DNA of 64,000 bases, from positions 5,208,001 to 5,272,000 of the forward strand of contig NC_051124.1 of assembly GCF_014839805.1 (NCBI RefSeq). Direction: 5' to 3'. The stretch is from Manduca sexta. Lineage: Eukaryota; Arthropoda; Insecta; Lepidoptera; Sphingidae. The notes under the pieces were generated by a model. That model did not search any database, had not been told where the DNA came from, and worked only from the letters and a program-made list of their open reading frames with translations. The position numbers and the translations under genes were made by a program. Position 1 is the stretch's first letter. The number at the start of each line of letters is the position of its first letter. Positions 63,441 through 64,000 of the stretch are shown here, piece by piece.

Positions 63441-64000
63441 ATTGTGTAATGATCAATATTGAGAGCATCATGGTAAGGTAACGAAAATCGTTGTTTTTTG
63501 AAGACTGTCACGATAAAAATGTTTTTTACATTTTAGACCTTCTGGCGGAAATCCCCAAATGATTGTGAAAACTATAAGTATCAAAATATGTTGCGTGATT
63601 TAGAGGAAGTTAGCAGACAAACAGACACACATGCGGATTGTGACTTTATACTATTTAAACTTAATAATAACATTCTACTGACATTTTTTTTGTTTTGTGC
63701 GCCCTATGATTGCCTTACAAGTAAGTGAGTAAGTTATATTTTACTCTTATATTATATGAATTTTACCTTAATGCCATAAATGGATTTTAATTATTTGCAA
63801 CTAACGTTTATAATAAAGATTTGCTGTGTTCTAATTAATCCCTTACTTTGTAAATATTATTTTTACTCCATTGTGTTTTTAGAATATAAAGTAAAGCATT
63901 TTCGTTAAGCTATAAATCGTGTAATTCGTTGATATACTTATATGCTATATATACTTGCGAATTTATATATTTGTGAAGTAACAAAACTTTCTTTTCTATT

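Larger units (their letters stand above)
54877..64000. other. Gene-poor region upstream of the dehydrogenase gene
   Basis: About 9 kb of AT-rich DNA that must hold the promoter and any noncoding first exon of the dehydrogenase. Listed separately: SINE pieces, a GC-rich block, a coding-like stretch, a foldback hairpin and a minisatellite. The stretches 54877-56300, 57801-59459, 59925-60720, 61996-63129 and 63441-64000 show nothing I can name. Confidence 0.55.

Overview
This is nuclear DNA of a lepidopteran insect (moth or butterfly). The evidence is an AT-rich background, small exons with GT/AG introns, coding exons clearly richer in GC than their surroundings, and several repeat types common in Lepidoptera. 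One of these is a tRNA-derived SINE with intact box A and box B that resembles the Metulj elements of butterflies. The species cannot be named from the sequence.

Layout, left to right. (1) 357-673, minus: the first two coding exons of ribosomal protein L37A (eL43), running off the left edge. (2) 1484-8631, plus: the complete ten-exon gene for the E2 subunit of mitochondrial pyruvate dehydrogenase (DLAT), diverging from RpL37A across about 0.8 kb. (3) 12834-14841, plus: a two-exon MORN-repeat gene resembling MORN2. (4) 16682-29264, plus: a complete 13-exon integrin beta subunit of 811 residues, divergent in its metal site and cytoplasmic tail. (5) 54786-31821, minus: a six-exon, 358-residue short-chain dehydrogenase of the SDR16C / 17-beta-HSD11-like type, whose first coding intron is about 18.9 kb. 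(6) 54.9-64 kb: mostly gene-free DNA with SINE pieces, one possible coding relic, a long foldback hairpin and a 25-bp minisatellite. Exon sums close in frame for all four complete genes (1527, 564, 2436 and 1077 nt including stops).

The genes do not form one pathway. They cover translation, mitochondrial carbon entry, a probable ciliary or germline MORN protein, cell adhesion, and retinoid/steroid/lipid redox. The most unusual material is a seven-fold TCAGAA cluster and a 20-bp perfect palindrome between RpL37A and DLAT, four GATA sites just before the integrin start, the altered integrin motifs, a possible skipped MORN exon, and two stretches of long open frame that I cannot assign (46534-47191 and 59460-59924). 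I see no clear evidence of a wholly new biological system.
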